Origin: an uncultured cyanobacterium
GTDB taxonomy: Bacteria; Cyanobacteriota; Cyanobacteriia; Cyanobacteriales; Nostocaceae
DNA: 49,926 nucleotides
Assembly: GCA_903903925.1 (NCBI GenBank)
Contig: CAIVAU010000178.1
Span: 1 to 49,926, forward strand
Direction: 5' to 3'
Part shown: in pieces, positions 24,343-31,682 of the stretch
How the letters are laid out: each line of letters starts with the position of its first letter
Numbering within the stretch: the first letter of the stretch is position 1
Notes under the pieces: model-generated
What the model was told of the DNA's origin: nothing
What the model saw: only the letters and a program-made list of their open reading frames with translations
Database searches by the model: none
Position numbers and translations under genes: made by a program

Positions 24343-24677
24343 GATTTTTTGGAAGTAAAATGATTGAAGAAGAATTCAGGAGTCAACCCCTTCGGGGAAT
24401 TCAAAATTCAAAATTATTAATTCAAAATTAAAGACAATCAGTGGGGGCTTGAAACCCGCCACTGATTGTAGACCACTGATTCAAAGAATCAGTGGGGGCT
24501 TGTACCCAGAATTAATTAATTCAAAATTATTCTTATTCTTCATTTTGAATTTTGAATTTTGAATTTTGAATTCAAAAATGGTCAGGAGTCAGAATGCAAT
24601 CAGTAGCGGGTCTGAATCCTCGATGGATGCTCCGCACTTATGTCGGAGCAAATAGCGCATAGCGCCTTAACATCGCA
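24343..24677. repeat. Repeat-rich gap with two GATTCAGTGG-type hairpins
   Basis: No gene is seen in these 335 bases. CAATCAGTGG (24435-24444) pairs with CCACTGATTG (24459-24468), and CCACTGATTC (24473-24482) pairs with GAATCAGTGG (24486-24495) around an AAA loop. Each GTGGGGGCTTG follows the same core. Around them are AATTCAAAATT arrays (four TTTTGAATTTTGAA units near 24540-24570) and GGAGTCAG heptamers. This looks like a graveyard of small dispersed repeats, possibly including an end of an IS200/IS605-type element, though no transposase remains. Confidence 0.55.
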
Positions 24678-24896
24678 TCATTTTGCTAGACTGCGAGTTA
24701 CCGAATTCATTTTGTTAACTATGTTGGTGGCATTCACCACCAACCACCCAGCCTCTCTGCATTTATTCAGTACATCCTCTAATTCATCTTTAGTTTTGAG
24801 GAGTTTGTAGCGAATGAATTCTTCATAAACTGGATGGATATATGTTTGATATCCATCCTCTATTTGGACGTAACTGATGCGTTTGTAAACCAACAT
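24678..24896 (-). CDS. Small hypothetical protein (72 aa)
   Basis: Not recognised. The product starts MLVYKRISYVQIEDGYQTYI and continues with a charged helix (YKLLKTKDELEDVLNKCREA) and GWLVVNATNIVNKMNS. Its ATG overlaps the TAA stop of the upstream gene (TAATG at 24894-24898 on the minus strand), a clear sign of translational coupling with it. Confidence 0.55.
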   Translation of the reverse strand: MLVYKRISYVQIEDGYQTYIHPVYEEFIRYKLLKTKDELEDVLNKCREAGWLVVNATNIVNKMNSVTRSLAK

Positions 24897-25297
24897 TACT
24901 CACCGGACTCTTTTGCTGAAAACTTTTGCAGAACTTGAAGAAGCAAACTTTCTAAATTTTCTAGTCTCTCTTCCGTGCTTTTAGGTTCTATAGTACCTTT
25001 TTCATCTTCCGATACCTCATACCACCGGATAATAAGCTCCCCTCTTAATGCCTGAACAACAGTTTTAATAGTTTCCAAACTTGATTTATTAGGGTTAGCC
25101 AGAATCTTGCCTAAGGAACTGTGATACCTGCTTGCTGGACTGTTAGTACCGACAGTAGCGCTATATTCTTGTGCTAATTTGTAGAGAGTCCATCTTAACT
25201 CAAACAGTCGGTATGTGAGTGCTTCTGGTGTCACTTCATATTCAGTCATTAAAGGTAGTTGTTCTTCTGTCATCTTCGCAAATGTTGGGGATTTCAC
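24896..25297 (-). CDS. Small probable DNA-binding (HTH-like) protein
   Basis: The frame opens at 25297 (133 residues). Internal ATGs at 25273 and 25252 are alternatives; the last would reduce the overlap with the upstream gene to 11 bp. The segment LTYRLFELRWTLYKLAQEYS, then YHSSLGKILANPNKSSLETI and KTVVQALRGELIIRW has the length and hydrophobic pattern of a helix-turn-helix of XRE-like type (ALxGxLxIRW ends are typical). The C-terminal part is a coiled-coil-like helix (RLENLESLLLQVLQKF). It overlaps both neighbours, suggesting a three-gene operon. Confidence 0.5.
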   Translation of the reverse strand: MKSPTFAKMTEEQLPLMTEYEVTPEALTYRLFELRWTLYKLAQEYSATVGTNSPASRYHSSLGKILANPNKSSLETIKTVVQALRGELIIRWYEVSEDEKGTIEPKSTEERLENLESLLLQVLQKFSAKESGE

Positions 25298-25463
25298 TGG
25301 TTAAATTCGAGGTTTCTGTATCTTGATGTATTTCAGCTTTCTTTAAGCGAAGCTGGAGGATGTGGGGAGGTGGGGTTTCTCCATAACCATCTGTAAATAC
25401 CCATTTACAAAAAGTTTCGTTCCACTCAGCATTTGCTTCTAAATAACGTTTGGTGTAACTCAT
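25242..25463 (-). CDS. Small hypothetical protein (73 aa)
   Basis: Not recognised. The product starts MSYTKRYLEANAEWNETFCK, continues WVFTDGYGETPPPHILQLRL and ends in an acidic polar tail. It is the first gene of an overlapping trio with the HTH-like gene and the 72-aa gene. The 3' end overlaps the start of the next frame. Confidence 0.45.
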   Translation of the reverse strand: MSYTKRYLEANAEWNETFCKWVFTDGYGETPPPHILQLRLKKAEIHQDTETSNLTSEIPNICEDDRRTTTFND

Positions 25464-25482
25464 AGATGAAGGTAATTCCTAA

Positions 25483-25662
25483 TTACAAATTCTTTTTAAG
25501 AGCGATGGTGATATAGGGTGTTTGAAGAGCAAATTTTCTTTTCGTGCCTTCTCCCCAGTAAGCCCAATAGGTATATTTCCAATATCGAATTGGGCGGAAT
25601 GTTAGCAGTAGATTTTTGCATTCAATTTGGTCTTGGTCTTCAGACTTGCGTATGATCAGCAT
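25483..25662 (-). CDS. Very small aromatic-rich protein (59 aa)
   Basis: A 59-codon frame starts MLIIRKSEDQDQIECKNLLL and ends ITIALKKNL, with a striking middle segment FRPIRYWKYTYWAYWGEGTK rich in Trp and Tyr. It begins 11 bases after the stop of the methyltransferase gene and ends 19 bases before the next gene on the strand, so it fills an otherwise empty gap in the operon. No family recognised. No strong ribosome site, so moderate confidence. Confidence 0.5.
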   Translation of the reverse strand: MLIIRKSEDQDQIECKNLLLTFRPIRYWKYTYWAYWGEGTKRKFALQTPYITIALKKNL

Positions 25663-25673
25663 GATGACTGTAT

Positions 25674-26732
25674 TTATTTGTTGATAATCAAGATTCTGGT
25701 AGCAACACCTGTGGGGTGAGTGGAATTTAGGAATGAGCCATCAGGCAATTTTTCATTCCGAGCATTATGAGCTTGTAACCATTTACGAAATTCTTTAAAC
25801 TTGCGATCGCTGCGAAAGAACACCGATTCTGGAGCAATCGTCACAAGAGAACCGCCACTAACCAAGCAGTTGTAGGCATGGTGAGTATGCTCAATGAACT
25901 TGGAGAATGGTGGGTTGGCTATGACGGCTTGCCACTGCTCACCATTCACCTCAGTAAGAAAGTCGCAACCAATAATGTTGAATCCCTTCAATTCCAAGAT
26001 TTTTCGTAGATCGGATTGGATTTCGGCAACATCCAACTGAATGCCCTTGCAATGGCGGAAGATAGCCTGGGCGATATCCCCTTTGCCAGCACTCGGTTCG
26101 AGAACCCGCATCCCTGATTGCAACTGTGCTAGTTCTGCTAAGCGATCGCATAAGTCACGAGGAGTAGGGAAGAACTCGTGTAACTTTATCCCTACTAACT
26201 CAGTTTCCATACGATGAATTTGGACTTCAACTGGGTCTTCTTTAGGAGGAGAGTGCAGTTGCTTCAGTGCAGCAATAGCTTGAGATGCTTGCTGCCAATT
26301 ATGGATATCGCCTCGTTTGAGTGTGGACTTCCAGTGGGCATACTCTCCTTCCTTGCTCTCAAACACTGTTTGGGTATCCTCTAAAGTCCAGCTTTTAGAA
26401 GACATTTTTCTGAGAATTTCTAATTGGGATTTGCTAGAAATGCTCTTAAGGATGTCTGGCAGTTCTCCAACCTCAGCAGCATCAGCCATCGCATACAGCC
26501 AAGATTGAATCTGTTGCAAAAGTCTTGCTTCTTCATACATCCCCTCAGCAATTTCTAACCTACGACGAGTGGGACGTTGTTGGGCGATAGCTGGGTTTTT
26601 CTTTGCATCAATGGTTTCTTGCAGTGCTGCTGCTAATTGTCTGAGTTTTGCTGCTTGATAGGGATTGGGGATACGGATACATAGGGAAGTTTGTCCTGTG
26701 TTTGGTAGGTCAAATATGGACAACTGATGCAT
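25674..26732 (-). CDS. NPPF-type DNA methyltransferase with N-terminal extension and clamp-binding-like peptide
   Basis: The 352-residue product starts MHQLSIFDLPNTGQ, whose QLSIF closely matches the beta-clamp-binding consensus. Residues about 20-180 are helical (AAKLRQLAAALQETIDAKKN; EGMYEEARLLQQIQSWLYA). The methyltransferase domain has FFPTPRDLCDRLAEL, motif I VLEPSAGKGDIAQAI, VAEIQ and motif IV IANPPFSKF, ending GVATRILIINK. It is an amino-methyltransferase of the N6A/N4C class, related to the 15695-16234 protein. No restriction nuclease is adjacent. Docking on a clamp would link methylation to replication; this is inference. Confidence 0.78.
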   Translation of the reverse strand: MHQLSIFDLPNTGQTSLCIRIPNPYQAAKLRQLAAALQETIDAKKNPAIAQQRPTRRRLEIAEGMYEEARLLQQIQSWLYAMADAAEVGELPDILKSISSKSQLEILRKMSSKSWTLEDTQTVFESKEGEYAHWKSTLKRGDIHNWQQASQAIAALKQLHSPPKEDPVEVQIHRMETELVGIKLHEFFPTPRDLCDRLAELAQLQSGMRVLEPSAGKGDIAQAIFRHCKGIQLDVAEIQSDLRKILELKGFNIIGCDFLTEVNGEQWQAVIANPPFSKFIEHTHHAYNCLVSGGSLVTIAPESVFFRSDRKFKEFRKWLQAHNARNEKLPDGSFLNSTHPTGVATRILIINK

Positions 26733-26739
26733 ATTTATA

Positions 26740-27069
26740 TCACTGTTGTGTCAACGATATGTGGGGATTATTGTTGGTATTTGTGATGGTAGATCGTTGT
26801 GCCAACTCCAAAATTAGTTTTGTCGGCACAGCCCATGCCTTACACTCAAAATTCATGGACAATCGTTCTGCCTTTCTTACTGTGGAAGCAGAACATAGTT
26901 TATTGTCAATAAGCCATTGTTGGAATTGCAGTGCTTTTTCTTGAGTGTCAAATCCGAAATAGGAGACTTTACGATTTCCTAAAGGGTCGGTGATAGTGGC
27001 AACTCTTTCTGATAAGATGTTAAAAGTCCATCCATCAGCACTAAGTTGTACTCTGGTGATGTTGAACAT
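26740..27069 (-). CDS. Hypothetical protein (109 aa)
   Basis: Not recognised. The product starts MFNITRVQLSADGWTFNILS and continues ATITDPLGNRKVSYFGFDTQ, then EKALQFQQWLIDNKLCSAST, a small beta-beta-alpha plan. It lies 7 bp upstream of the methyltransferase gene and so is probably cotranscribed with it. Repeat copy 2 lies just upstream. Confidence 0.5.
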   Translation of the reverse strand: MFNITRVQLSADGWTFNILSERVATITDPLGNRKVSYFGFDTQEKALQFQQWLIDNKLCSASTVRKAERLSMNFECKAWAVPTKLILELAQRSTITNTNNNPHISLTQQ

Positions 27070-27104
27070 TTGATTTATCTGCGTTATTTATAGGGTGTGA
27101 TATT

Positions 27105-27243
27105 GTAAGAATTCAGGAGCCAGAATACATCCGTCAGAATTGTTAAAGAATCAGGAGACAACAGGAGTCGTCTAAGAAGAGTGAAGACGGATACCCAACC
27201 CTGATAACTCCTGACTCCTGACTCCTGACTCCTGAATTCTTAC
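27105..27243. repeat. MITE/REP-like inverted-repeat element, copy 2
   Basis: A 139-bp unit starts GTAAGAATTCAGGAGCCAG and ends CTCCTGACTCCTGAATTCTTAC in inverted orientation (the last 11 bases exactly complement the first 11, GTAAGAATTCA). It aligns along its whole length with the unit at 23882-24025, including the GTCAGAATTGTTAAA core and the GACTCCT heptamer run. Confidence 0.75.
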
Positions 27244-27254
27244 ATTCCTACTAT

Positions 27255-27500
27255 TTACTGCATATTTGATAGCCTTTCTTCGCAATAACTAATCAAGTTT
27301 TCTGCAAGTTTTTGCAGATTGAAAGAACAGGAAATTGTAAATAGGCTATCGTTAGCAATACCCTGGTCTTGAAACCTGCCGTCTATTTGTGGGTTTTCTT
27401 GGATGAGACGTATAGCATTTTGCTGCATATTATTGGCAATCTCATTTAACTGAGATGCAGTTTCGTGGAGTTGTTCGAGATATTGTTTGGAGATTGACAT
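27255..27500 (-). CDS. Small hypothetical helical protein (81 aa)
   Basis: Not recognised. A long amphipathic helix (YLEQLHETASQLNEIANNMQ) is followed by a short beta-like LFTISCSFNLQ and another helix (LAENLISYCEERLSN). It shares its general plan with the 24034-24342 product and is likewise followed by a copy of the 140-bp repeat. Confidence 0.45.
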   Translation of the reverse strand: MSISKQYLEQLHETASQLNEIANNMQQNAIRLIQENPQIDGRFQDQGIANDSLFTISCSFNLQKLAENLISYCEERLSNMQ

Positions 27501-27506
27501 AATATA

Positions 27507-27608
27507 TTAAAGAATCATCAATGCATTGGCTAACCAACTGATAATTTGGGCAATCAATTGCTTGGCGTGAATGGGAGAGCCTCTATCCATGGATCGCAGT
27601 GTGAGCAT
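27507..27608 (-). CDS. Possible mini-gene or gene remnant (33 aa)
   Basis: An ATG frame reads MLTLRSMDRGSPIHAKQLIA and ends in a hydrophobic helix (QIISWLANALMIL). The same frame is open upstream with protein-like sequence (LNLSKGQLKYYE) but without a start codon, so it may be the tail of a decayed gene. No family recognised. Confidence 0.25.
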   Translation of the reverse strand: MLTLRSMDRGSPIHAKQLIAQIISWLANALMIL

Positions 27609-27681
27609 TTCGTAGTATTTGAGTTGCCCTTTTGATAGATTGAGAATTAGGATTGGTGATGGGAGTATTAGGTATTAGGCA

Positions 27682-28407
27682 TTAAATTCTTACCTCTGGA
27701 ACAGTGTCGATATATTCAGCAGGACTCATTTCACCTTGAAAAAACTTTTGTAGGTTTAATTCATGTTCATTCATAGAGTTTCGTGCTGATAAGTGTGAAT
27801 AATTCGTGTTGCTAGTGGTTGGCAATTTTGATAATGTCATTGCCAATCGCTCTATAAAAGCATCATGTTTTTCTTGGCTGTAATTGAATTGGTAGATTGT
27901 AGGATAGTCATCTCCATTGACAAAGCAGTAAGTTATGGAGATGTTATCAGCAATAATTTCTAAGGTTTCTGTTAGGAGAAATAGTTGGAGTTGAGTTTGA
28001 CACGACTTCTCTAGCTTCTCTGGCTGAGGAATGTGTTTTTTAGTCGTCCAGTCCACAGCTATGACTTTTTCTCCCCCCTCAATTAACAAGTCGTAATGGG
28101 CAATTAATTGACAATCCCCAATCAACATTTCTCTGCTTATATTGCATTGTTTCTTTTGAGCAGGAATGTTGATTATAGGATATAGTTGTTGCACCCAATG
28201 CGCCATTTCAGGATAAGTCTCAAGAAATGGCTCTATAGGTAATCCCATTATCAACTGTTGCATTAGAAGATGAAATTGTTGACCATTTCTAAGATTAGGT
28301 GAGAAATCTGGGTTAATGAGGGGATATTTGTGGTTGATGAAATACTGCTCAAATTTTTGGTAGTCTTCTTCTAATAATTCGAGCATTTCTGCATTGAGTT
28401 GCAGCAT
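27682..28407 (-). CDS. PD-(D/E)XK nuclease superfamily protein
   Basis: The 241-residue product has GQQFHLLMQQLIMGLPIEPF near the N-terminus, matching the GxxxHxxxQ helix of Cas4/RecB-type nucleases, then LIAHYDLLIEGGEKVIAVDW with TTKK: the metal-binding Asp followed by V-D-W-T-T-K, and QTQLQLFLLTE, the Q-x3-Y/L helix of that fold. It could be an exonuclease or Cas4-like nuclease. The usual D/E-x-K reads DWTTK, so the Lys is offset and activity is uncertain. It is 57 bp downstream of the XRE regulator of the PRTRC cassette and may belong to its transcript. Confidence 0.65.
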   Translation of the reverse strand: MLQLNAEMLELLEEDYQKFEQYFINHKYPLINPDFSPNLRNGQQFHLLMQQLIMGLPIEPFLETYPEMAHWVQQLYPIINIPAQKKQCNISREMLIGDCQLIAHYDLLIEGGEKVIAVDWTTKKHIPQPEKLEKSCQTQLQLFLLTETLEIIADNISITYCFVNGDDYPTIYQFNYSQEKHDAFIERLAMTLSKLPTTSNTNYSHLSARNSMNEHELNLQKFFQGEMSPAEYIDTVPEVRI

Positions 28408-28413
28408 ACGTTA

Positions 28414-28442
28414 GCGATCTCCAACATCTTCTCGGAGATCGC
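28414..28442. repeat. Inverted repeat between XRE and nuclease genes
   Basis: GCGATCTCC (28414-28422) and GGAGATCGC (28434-28442) form a perfect 9-bp stem with an 11-base loop, without a T-run. Of the short dispersed kind common in Nostoc. Confidence 0.5.
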
Positions 28443-28464
28443 GTCAGCGAAACTAATTAGGATT

Positions 28465-28809
28465 CTATTGAATTTCTTTTAATTGTGTTTCGTGTTGTTT
28501 TGTGTTCGGCATTGTTCTTTTGAGAAGGGTTAGCCAGTTCAACATAACAGTTGAAGATTTCAATTTCTGCATAATTTCATTTGGATCAACATCGTTGCCA
28601 AGGTTTTCTGAGAAGAACATAATTGAGGAGACAGGCACTTGAAAAAACTCTGCATAACGATTCAGAACAGCAAGTGTTGGTGTTTTATTTCCTGATTCGA
28701 TTTCGGAAATGTGTGATTTGGATATTCCTAGTTTTTCTGCCAGTTCTTTTTGTGTTAAATCGTGGAATATCCTGATCAACTTCAAAGCTTTGTTCAACAT
28801 CTCATCCAC
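28465..28809 (-). CDS. XRE-family transcriptional regulator
   Basis: The 114-residue product has a classic helix-turn-helix at residues about 8-60: LIRIFHDLTQKELAEKLGIS, then KSHISEIESGNKTPTLAVLN and RYAEFFQVPVSSIMFF. It is followed by a short helical C-terminal part. Its start codon lies 16 bp inside the 3' end of the ThiF gene, so it is translationally tied to the PRTRC cassette and may autoregulate it. An XRE gene is not one of the usual named PRTRC components. Confidence 0.85.
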   Translation of the reverse strand: MDEMLNKALKLIRIFHDLTQKELAEKLGISKSHISEIESGNKTPTLAVLNRYAEFFQVPVSSIMFFSENLGNDVDPNEIMQKLKSSTVMLNWLTLLKRTMPNTKQHETQLKEIQ

Positions 28810-29639
28810 AAATTGTTTAAAGTTTCCTTGTTAATGTAAAGTGATTTGGCAACCCCAGAGTTGCTATTGAAGTAGGTAGCAAACCTTCGCAATCCTCCAG
28901 TTAGTGTCATTGACAATAGGTAGTCAGCAGCAATGGCAGCAACCTGTTGATTGACGAATAAATTCTGTCGATTCTGTAGTGCTATTTCAGCACAAGAGAG
29001 TGTAGTTAAGTTCAACTCCTCTGACAAAGGGACCAGTAGTTCTGGATGTTGAGTGCTAGGGCTGGGAAGGTTAATGCAGAAGTTGGGGCTATCTAAGTTA
29101 TCAAAGGCTTTTCTTATGCTGAATTGATTTACAGATCCCAACAGTACCTGCCCAGAACTCGCAAGAGCGTGATTGCCACAGTCCAGCCACCATAGTAATG
29201 GTGGATGTTGTGGATAAATTTGGTTGAGACAGGAGCTAATTTCAGTACGGGCGGCGGCATTATCTACGCAACCAACAATGATTGTGAGTTGTCGCCATTT
29301 GGGATTTACCATTTTCTGGGAGAAACTGTTGGCGATCGCACCCGCACATACCCCCAAAGCTAGACTGTATCTAGCTGCCAGAACTTCAGCTTTGTAAAGT
29401 CCAATTTCTGACTGCTGGAAGTTTTGTCGGGGGATGTTTTTAGGTTCAACTACATCTGGGTCTACAATTGTGCAAAAAGCAGTTTTGCTGCTAGTGGCTT
29501 CAATTTCCAACATGAGTCTGGCGATGGCAGGAATGAGGAATCCACCAGTTCCCCCAGCACCCACAACGATGAACTCGACATGATTGTGCTGGGGGAGCAT
29601 GATTGGTACAGATTTGGCGTAGGACAGGTCTAATTGCAT
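28794..29639 (-). CDS. PRTRC system ThiF-family (E1-like) protein
   Basis: The 281-residue product has the adenylation-fold signature VVGAGGTGG (27-33), an Asp pair (60, 62) with VEPKNIPRQNF, IVGCVDNAAAR, and a Cys in TLSCAEIA (Cys216) at the usual site of the E1-type catalytic cysteine. Proteins of this group activate the C-terminus of a ubiquitin-like protein by adenylation. It overlaps the PRTRC A gene upstream by 10 bp and the XRE gene downstream by 16 bp. In PRTRC cassettes ThiF is the last gene, as here. Confidence 0.9.
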   Translation of the reverse strand: MQLDLSYAKSVPIMLPQHNHVEFIVVGAGGTGGFLIPAIARLMLEIEATSSKTAFCTIVDPDVVEPKNIPRQNFQQSEIGLYKAEVLAARYSLALGVCAGAIANSFSQKMVNPKWRQLTIIVGCVDNAAARTEISSCLNQIYPQHPPLLWWLDCGNHALASSGQVLLGSVNQFSIRKAFDNLDSPNFCINLPSPSTQHPELLVPLSEELNLTTLSCAEIALQNRQNLFVNQQVAAIAADYLLSMTLTGGLRRFATYFNSNSGVAKSLYINKETLNNLWMRC

Positions 29640-30241
29640 GGTTGAATGGTATTGCTGAACTCAGCGGGCAGTTCAAATACCCAGTTGGCTGGTATATAGT
29701 AAAAGTGGCTGTAGATGCCAACTCGGACATTTATGGTAGGACAATTGAAGATTTCTCCTAAAACAGCGAAGATTCTGAATTTCCCAGATTCCTCCTGGTC
29801 ATCTGTGGGGGAGAAGCAAGCTTTGTAAGTGTGGTGGCTATGGATTTCAATCAGTGCTGTTTCATAAGATGGGTCAGATGGTTCCACAAGAGTCACATGA
29901 GTGGATGTAGCAGTTTGCTTTGGGATATGCAGATGCCACTCTCCGTGCGTAAAGCAGAGGTGAAAGAGAATTTCTTGATCACCCACAGCCTGGGATGCTT
30001 GCAACATTTCGAGGATCTTGTTGGCAGGAACCAGTGGGTATTGTAGATGGAAATAGGGTGCTAGATTGGGTAATCCTCGAATAGTGCAGTGGATAATAGG
30101 GACGCATATGGATAGCCCCTGGCGTTGGGCGCGGATAAACACCCCGTTCCCAGCCACCCAGTACTCCATCATACTTGCTTCTATGGGTGGTAGGGTTGTG
30201 CTGGTGCTGATTTTGTAATCAATTAGTGATGGTATTATCAT
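29630..30241 (-). CDS. PRTRC system protein A (JAB/JAMM peptidase)
   Basis: The 203-residue product carries a complete JAMM zinc site: IEIHSHHTYKACFSPTDD, giving His134-x-His136-x7-Ser144-x2-Asp147. This matches JAB1/MPN+ metalloproteases that cleave after ubiquitin-like domains. The upstream half is beta-rich (VAGNGVFIRAQRQGLSICVP). It would process or deconjugate the ubiquitin-like PRTRC C product. It overlaps PRTRC B by 4 bp and ThiF by 10 bp. Confidence 0.88.
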   Translation of the reverse strand: MIIPSLIDYKISTSTTLPPIEASMMEYWVAGNGVFIRAQRQGLSICVPIIHCTIRGLPNLAPYFHLQYPLVPANKILEMLQASQAVGDQEILFHLCFTHGEWHLHIPKQTATSTHVTLVEPSDPSYETALIEIHSHHTYKACFSPTDDQEESGKFRIFAVLGEIFNCPTINVRVGIYSHFYYIPANWVFELPAEFSNTIQPCN

Positions 30242-30960
30242 GCTATGATTTGCTCAATTGCATCAGCTATGCTTTTGTTGCTTAGGGGTACTAAGTCTCG
30301 TGCTGGATAATTTTTGGAGTTGTTGTGGTGCAGTTTCTGAAGATGTGATCGCACATCTAGGGGATAGGATTTGGATTTGTGCTGCACCATATGGTCGTTG
30401 AAAGCGCTGATCCAGAATAACTCCCATGAATTCATAATGCCTGTGGGAGAACAGGGGGCTGGGGAGTTGCTGCCGAAGCAGATGGAGCCGTCCTCCATGA
30501 CGTTAGGCAATGGTGCATGAAATAGTTGGCTGTTTGGGTGAAATTGTTTACCTTTGACTGCCCAGAGCCAGTATTTGCAATCACATCCTACAAACACTAA
30601 TCCAGGCATAGCCACTGTGATAGTTGTATTAATGTTGGAGTTGCTGAGGAGGGGGTGATAGCGCTGGGGTGGATAGAACTGCACCAACCATTCACCCTTG
30701 TAGCATTTTCCCCATTTCACAGTGTTTGGTGGTAGCCACCCTGAGTCAATTGGCTCTGCAACAAATGCTTCCCTTAATGCTTCTGGAGAGAGGAGTTTGT
30801 ATAATGTTCTGTCATCTTCGGCATAGACAAGTAGATATTGTCCAGGCAAGAACAGTAGTTGAGCTAGAATCTCTGTATTAATGGTTTTGGTGGTGATGGA
30901 ATGAGCAATTGCACTAATGTTGAGTGGTGGTAGGGGATTTATTGTTGAGCCTTGTTCCAT
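30238..30960 (-). CDS. PRTRC system protein B (prokaryotic E2-like)
   Basis: The 240-residue product shows the Prok-E2 family D pattern: PGQYLLVYAEDDRTLYKLLS, KWGKCYKGEWLVQFYPPQRY, MPGLVFVGCDCKYWLWAVKG and NSQLFHAPLPNVMEDGSICF (the last with Cys near the site of the E2 catalytic Cys, after PLPN). It would take the activated ubiquitin-like protein from ThiF. It overlaps PRTRC F by 22 bp upstream and PRTRC A by 4 bp downstream. Whether it has E2 activity in vivo is not established for the family as far as I know. Confidence 0.85.
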   Translation of the reverse strand: MEQGSTINPLPPLNISAIAHSITTKTINTEILAQLLFLPGQYLLVYAEDDRTLYKLLSPEALREAFVAEPIDSGWLPPNTVKWGKCYKGEWLVQFYPPQRYHPLLSNSNINTTITVAMPGLVFVGCDCKYWLWAVKGKQFHPNSQLFHAPLPNVMEDGSICFGSNSPAPCSPTGIMNSWELFWISAFNDHMVQHKSKSYPLDVRSHLQKLHHNNSKNYPARDLVPLSNKSIADAIEQIIA

Positions 30961-31682
30961 AGGTTGACAACTTGTTTTCTATGAGCAATAGGGGATTCTA
31001 ACCATTCAGAAAATTCTGTCATTTTCTGCCAGTATTGTTGAGATACGTCCCATTGCTCTTTTAGGTAGAGGAGTGATTCTTTAGTCCAGGGGAGGGATTC
31101 ATAAAATTCATGGGTTGTATCTAACCAAACGCATTCTGTACTATGGTCAATCAAACATAGTACATCGTAGAAAAAGGATAAGGGTGGTGCAGCTTGTTGA
31201 CAAAGTTGATCTAGTTTTTCCCAATCAATTTCGTCTAATGGGGTTAGCTTTTTAGGGGTAAATGCAAAATGCAAATCCCATTCTTCTTGAGGATGACCAT
31301 AGCCTATAAGTGATAACAAAAATTGTTTTGTGGGACTGAGGTCTGTTAAATCCATATCCCACCAATCTGTATTTTGGGGATAGACAGGAATTTCTAAATA
31401 TCTCTCTGAGCAATCTCGAAAATCTTCTATCCAATCAAGAGAGAACAAATATTCATTAACAAGTTCTAGGAATTCAATTTCTCTATCACTATAAACTCCA
31501 GAATGAGAATGTTGTATTATGGGAGTTGTGGAGGATGCCCATTGGATGGGGAAAAGTTCTTTGTAGAGAGCAAGAAGGGAGATTTGTTCGCTAAGTTCTT
31601 CTAAATACCAAATCCCCTCTTTGACAGTGAGGGGAATTTGGTATACTTGTAAAGGCTCAGTAGATGATAGTTGAAGCTGCAT
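30939..31682 (-). CDS. PRTRC system protein F
   Basis: The 247-residue product has an acidic, aromatic-rich sequence with FFYDVLCLIDHSTECVWLDT, LPWTKESLLYLKEQW and MTEFSEWLESPIAHRKQVVN followed by LW. The last part (VY/L-x-ID-xT-x-N/CxxLD, WT-x-E-x-L, FxxWLxxDP/SP-x-R) agrees with PRTRC F as I remember it. The family's function is unknown. Its start abuts the PRTRC C stop, and its 3' end overlaps PRTRC B, giving the canonical C-F-B-A-ThiF order. Confidence 0.75.
   Translation of the reverse strand: MQLQLSSTEPLQVYQIPLTVKEGIWYLEELSEQISLLALYKELFPIQWASSTTPIIQHSHSGVYSDREIEFLELVNEYLFSLDWIEDFRDCSERYLEIPVYPQNTDWWDMDLTDLSPTKQFLLSLIGYGHPQEEWDLHFAFTPKKLTPLDEIDWEKLDQLCQQAAPPLSFFYDVLCLIDHSTECVWLDTTHEFYESLPWTKESLLYLKEQWDVSQQYWQKMTEFSEWLESPIAHRKQVVNLWNKAQQ

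Noticed and set aside
23882..27243. CRISPR array suggested by repeated AGGAGTCAG/GACTCCTGA units
   Set aside because: The units are 7-9 bp heptamer-type tandem repeats without regular 30-40 bp spacers and no cas genes are present.
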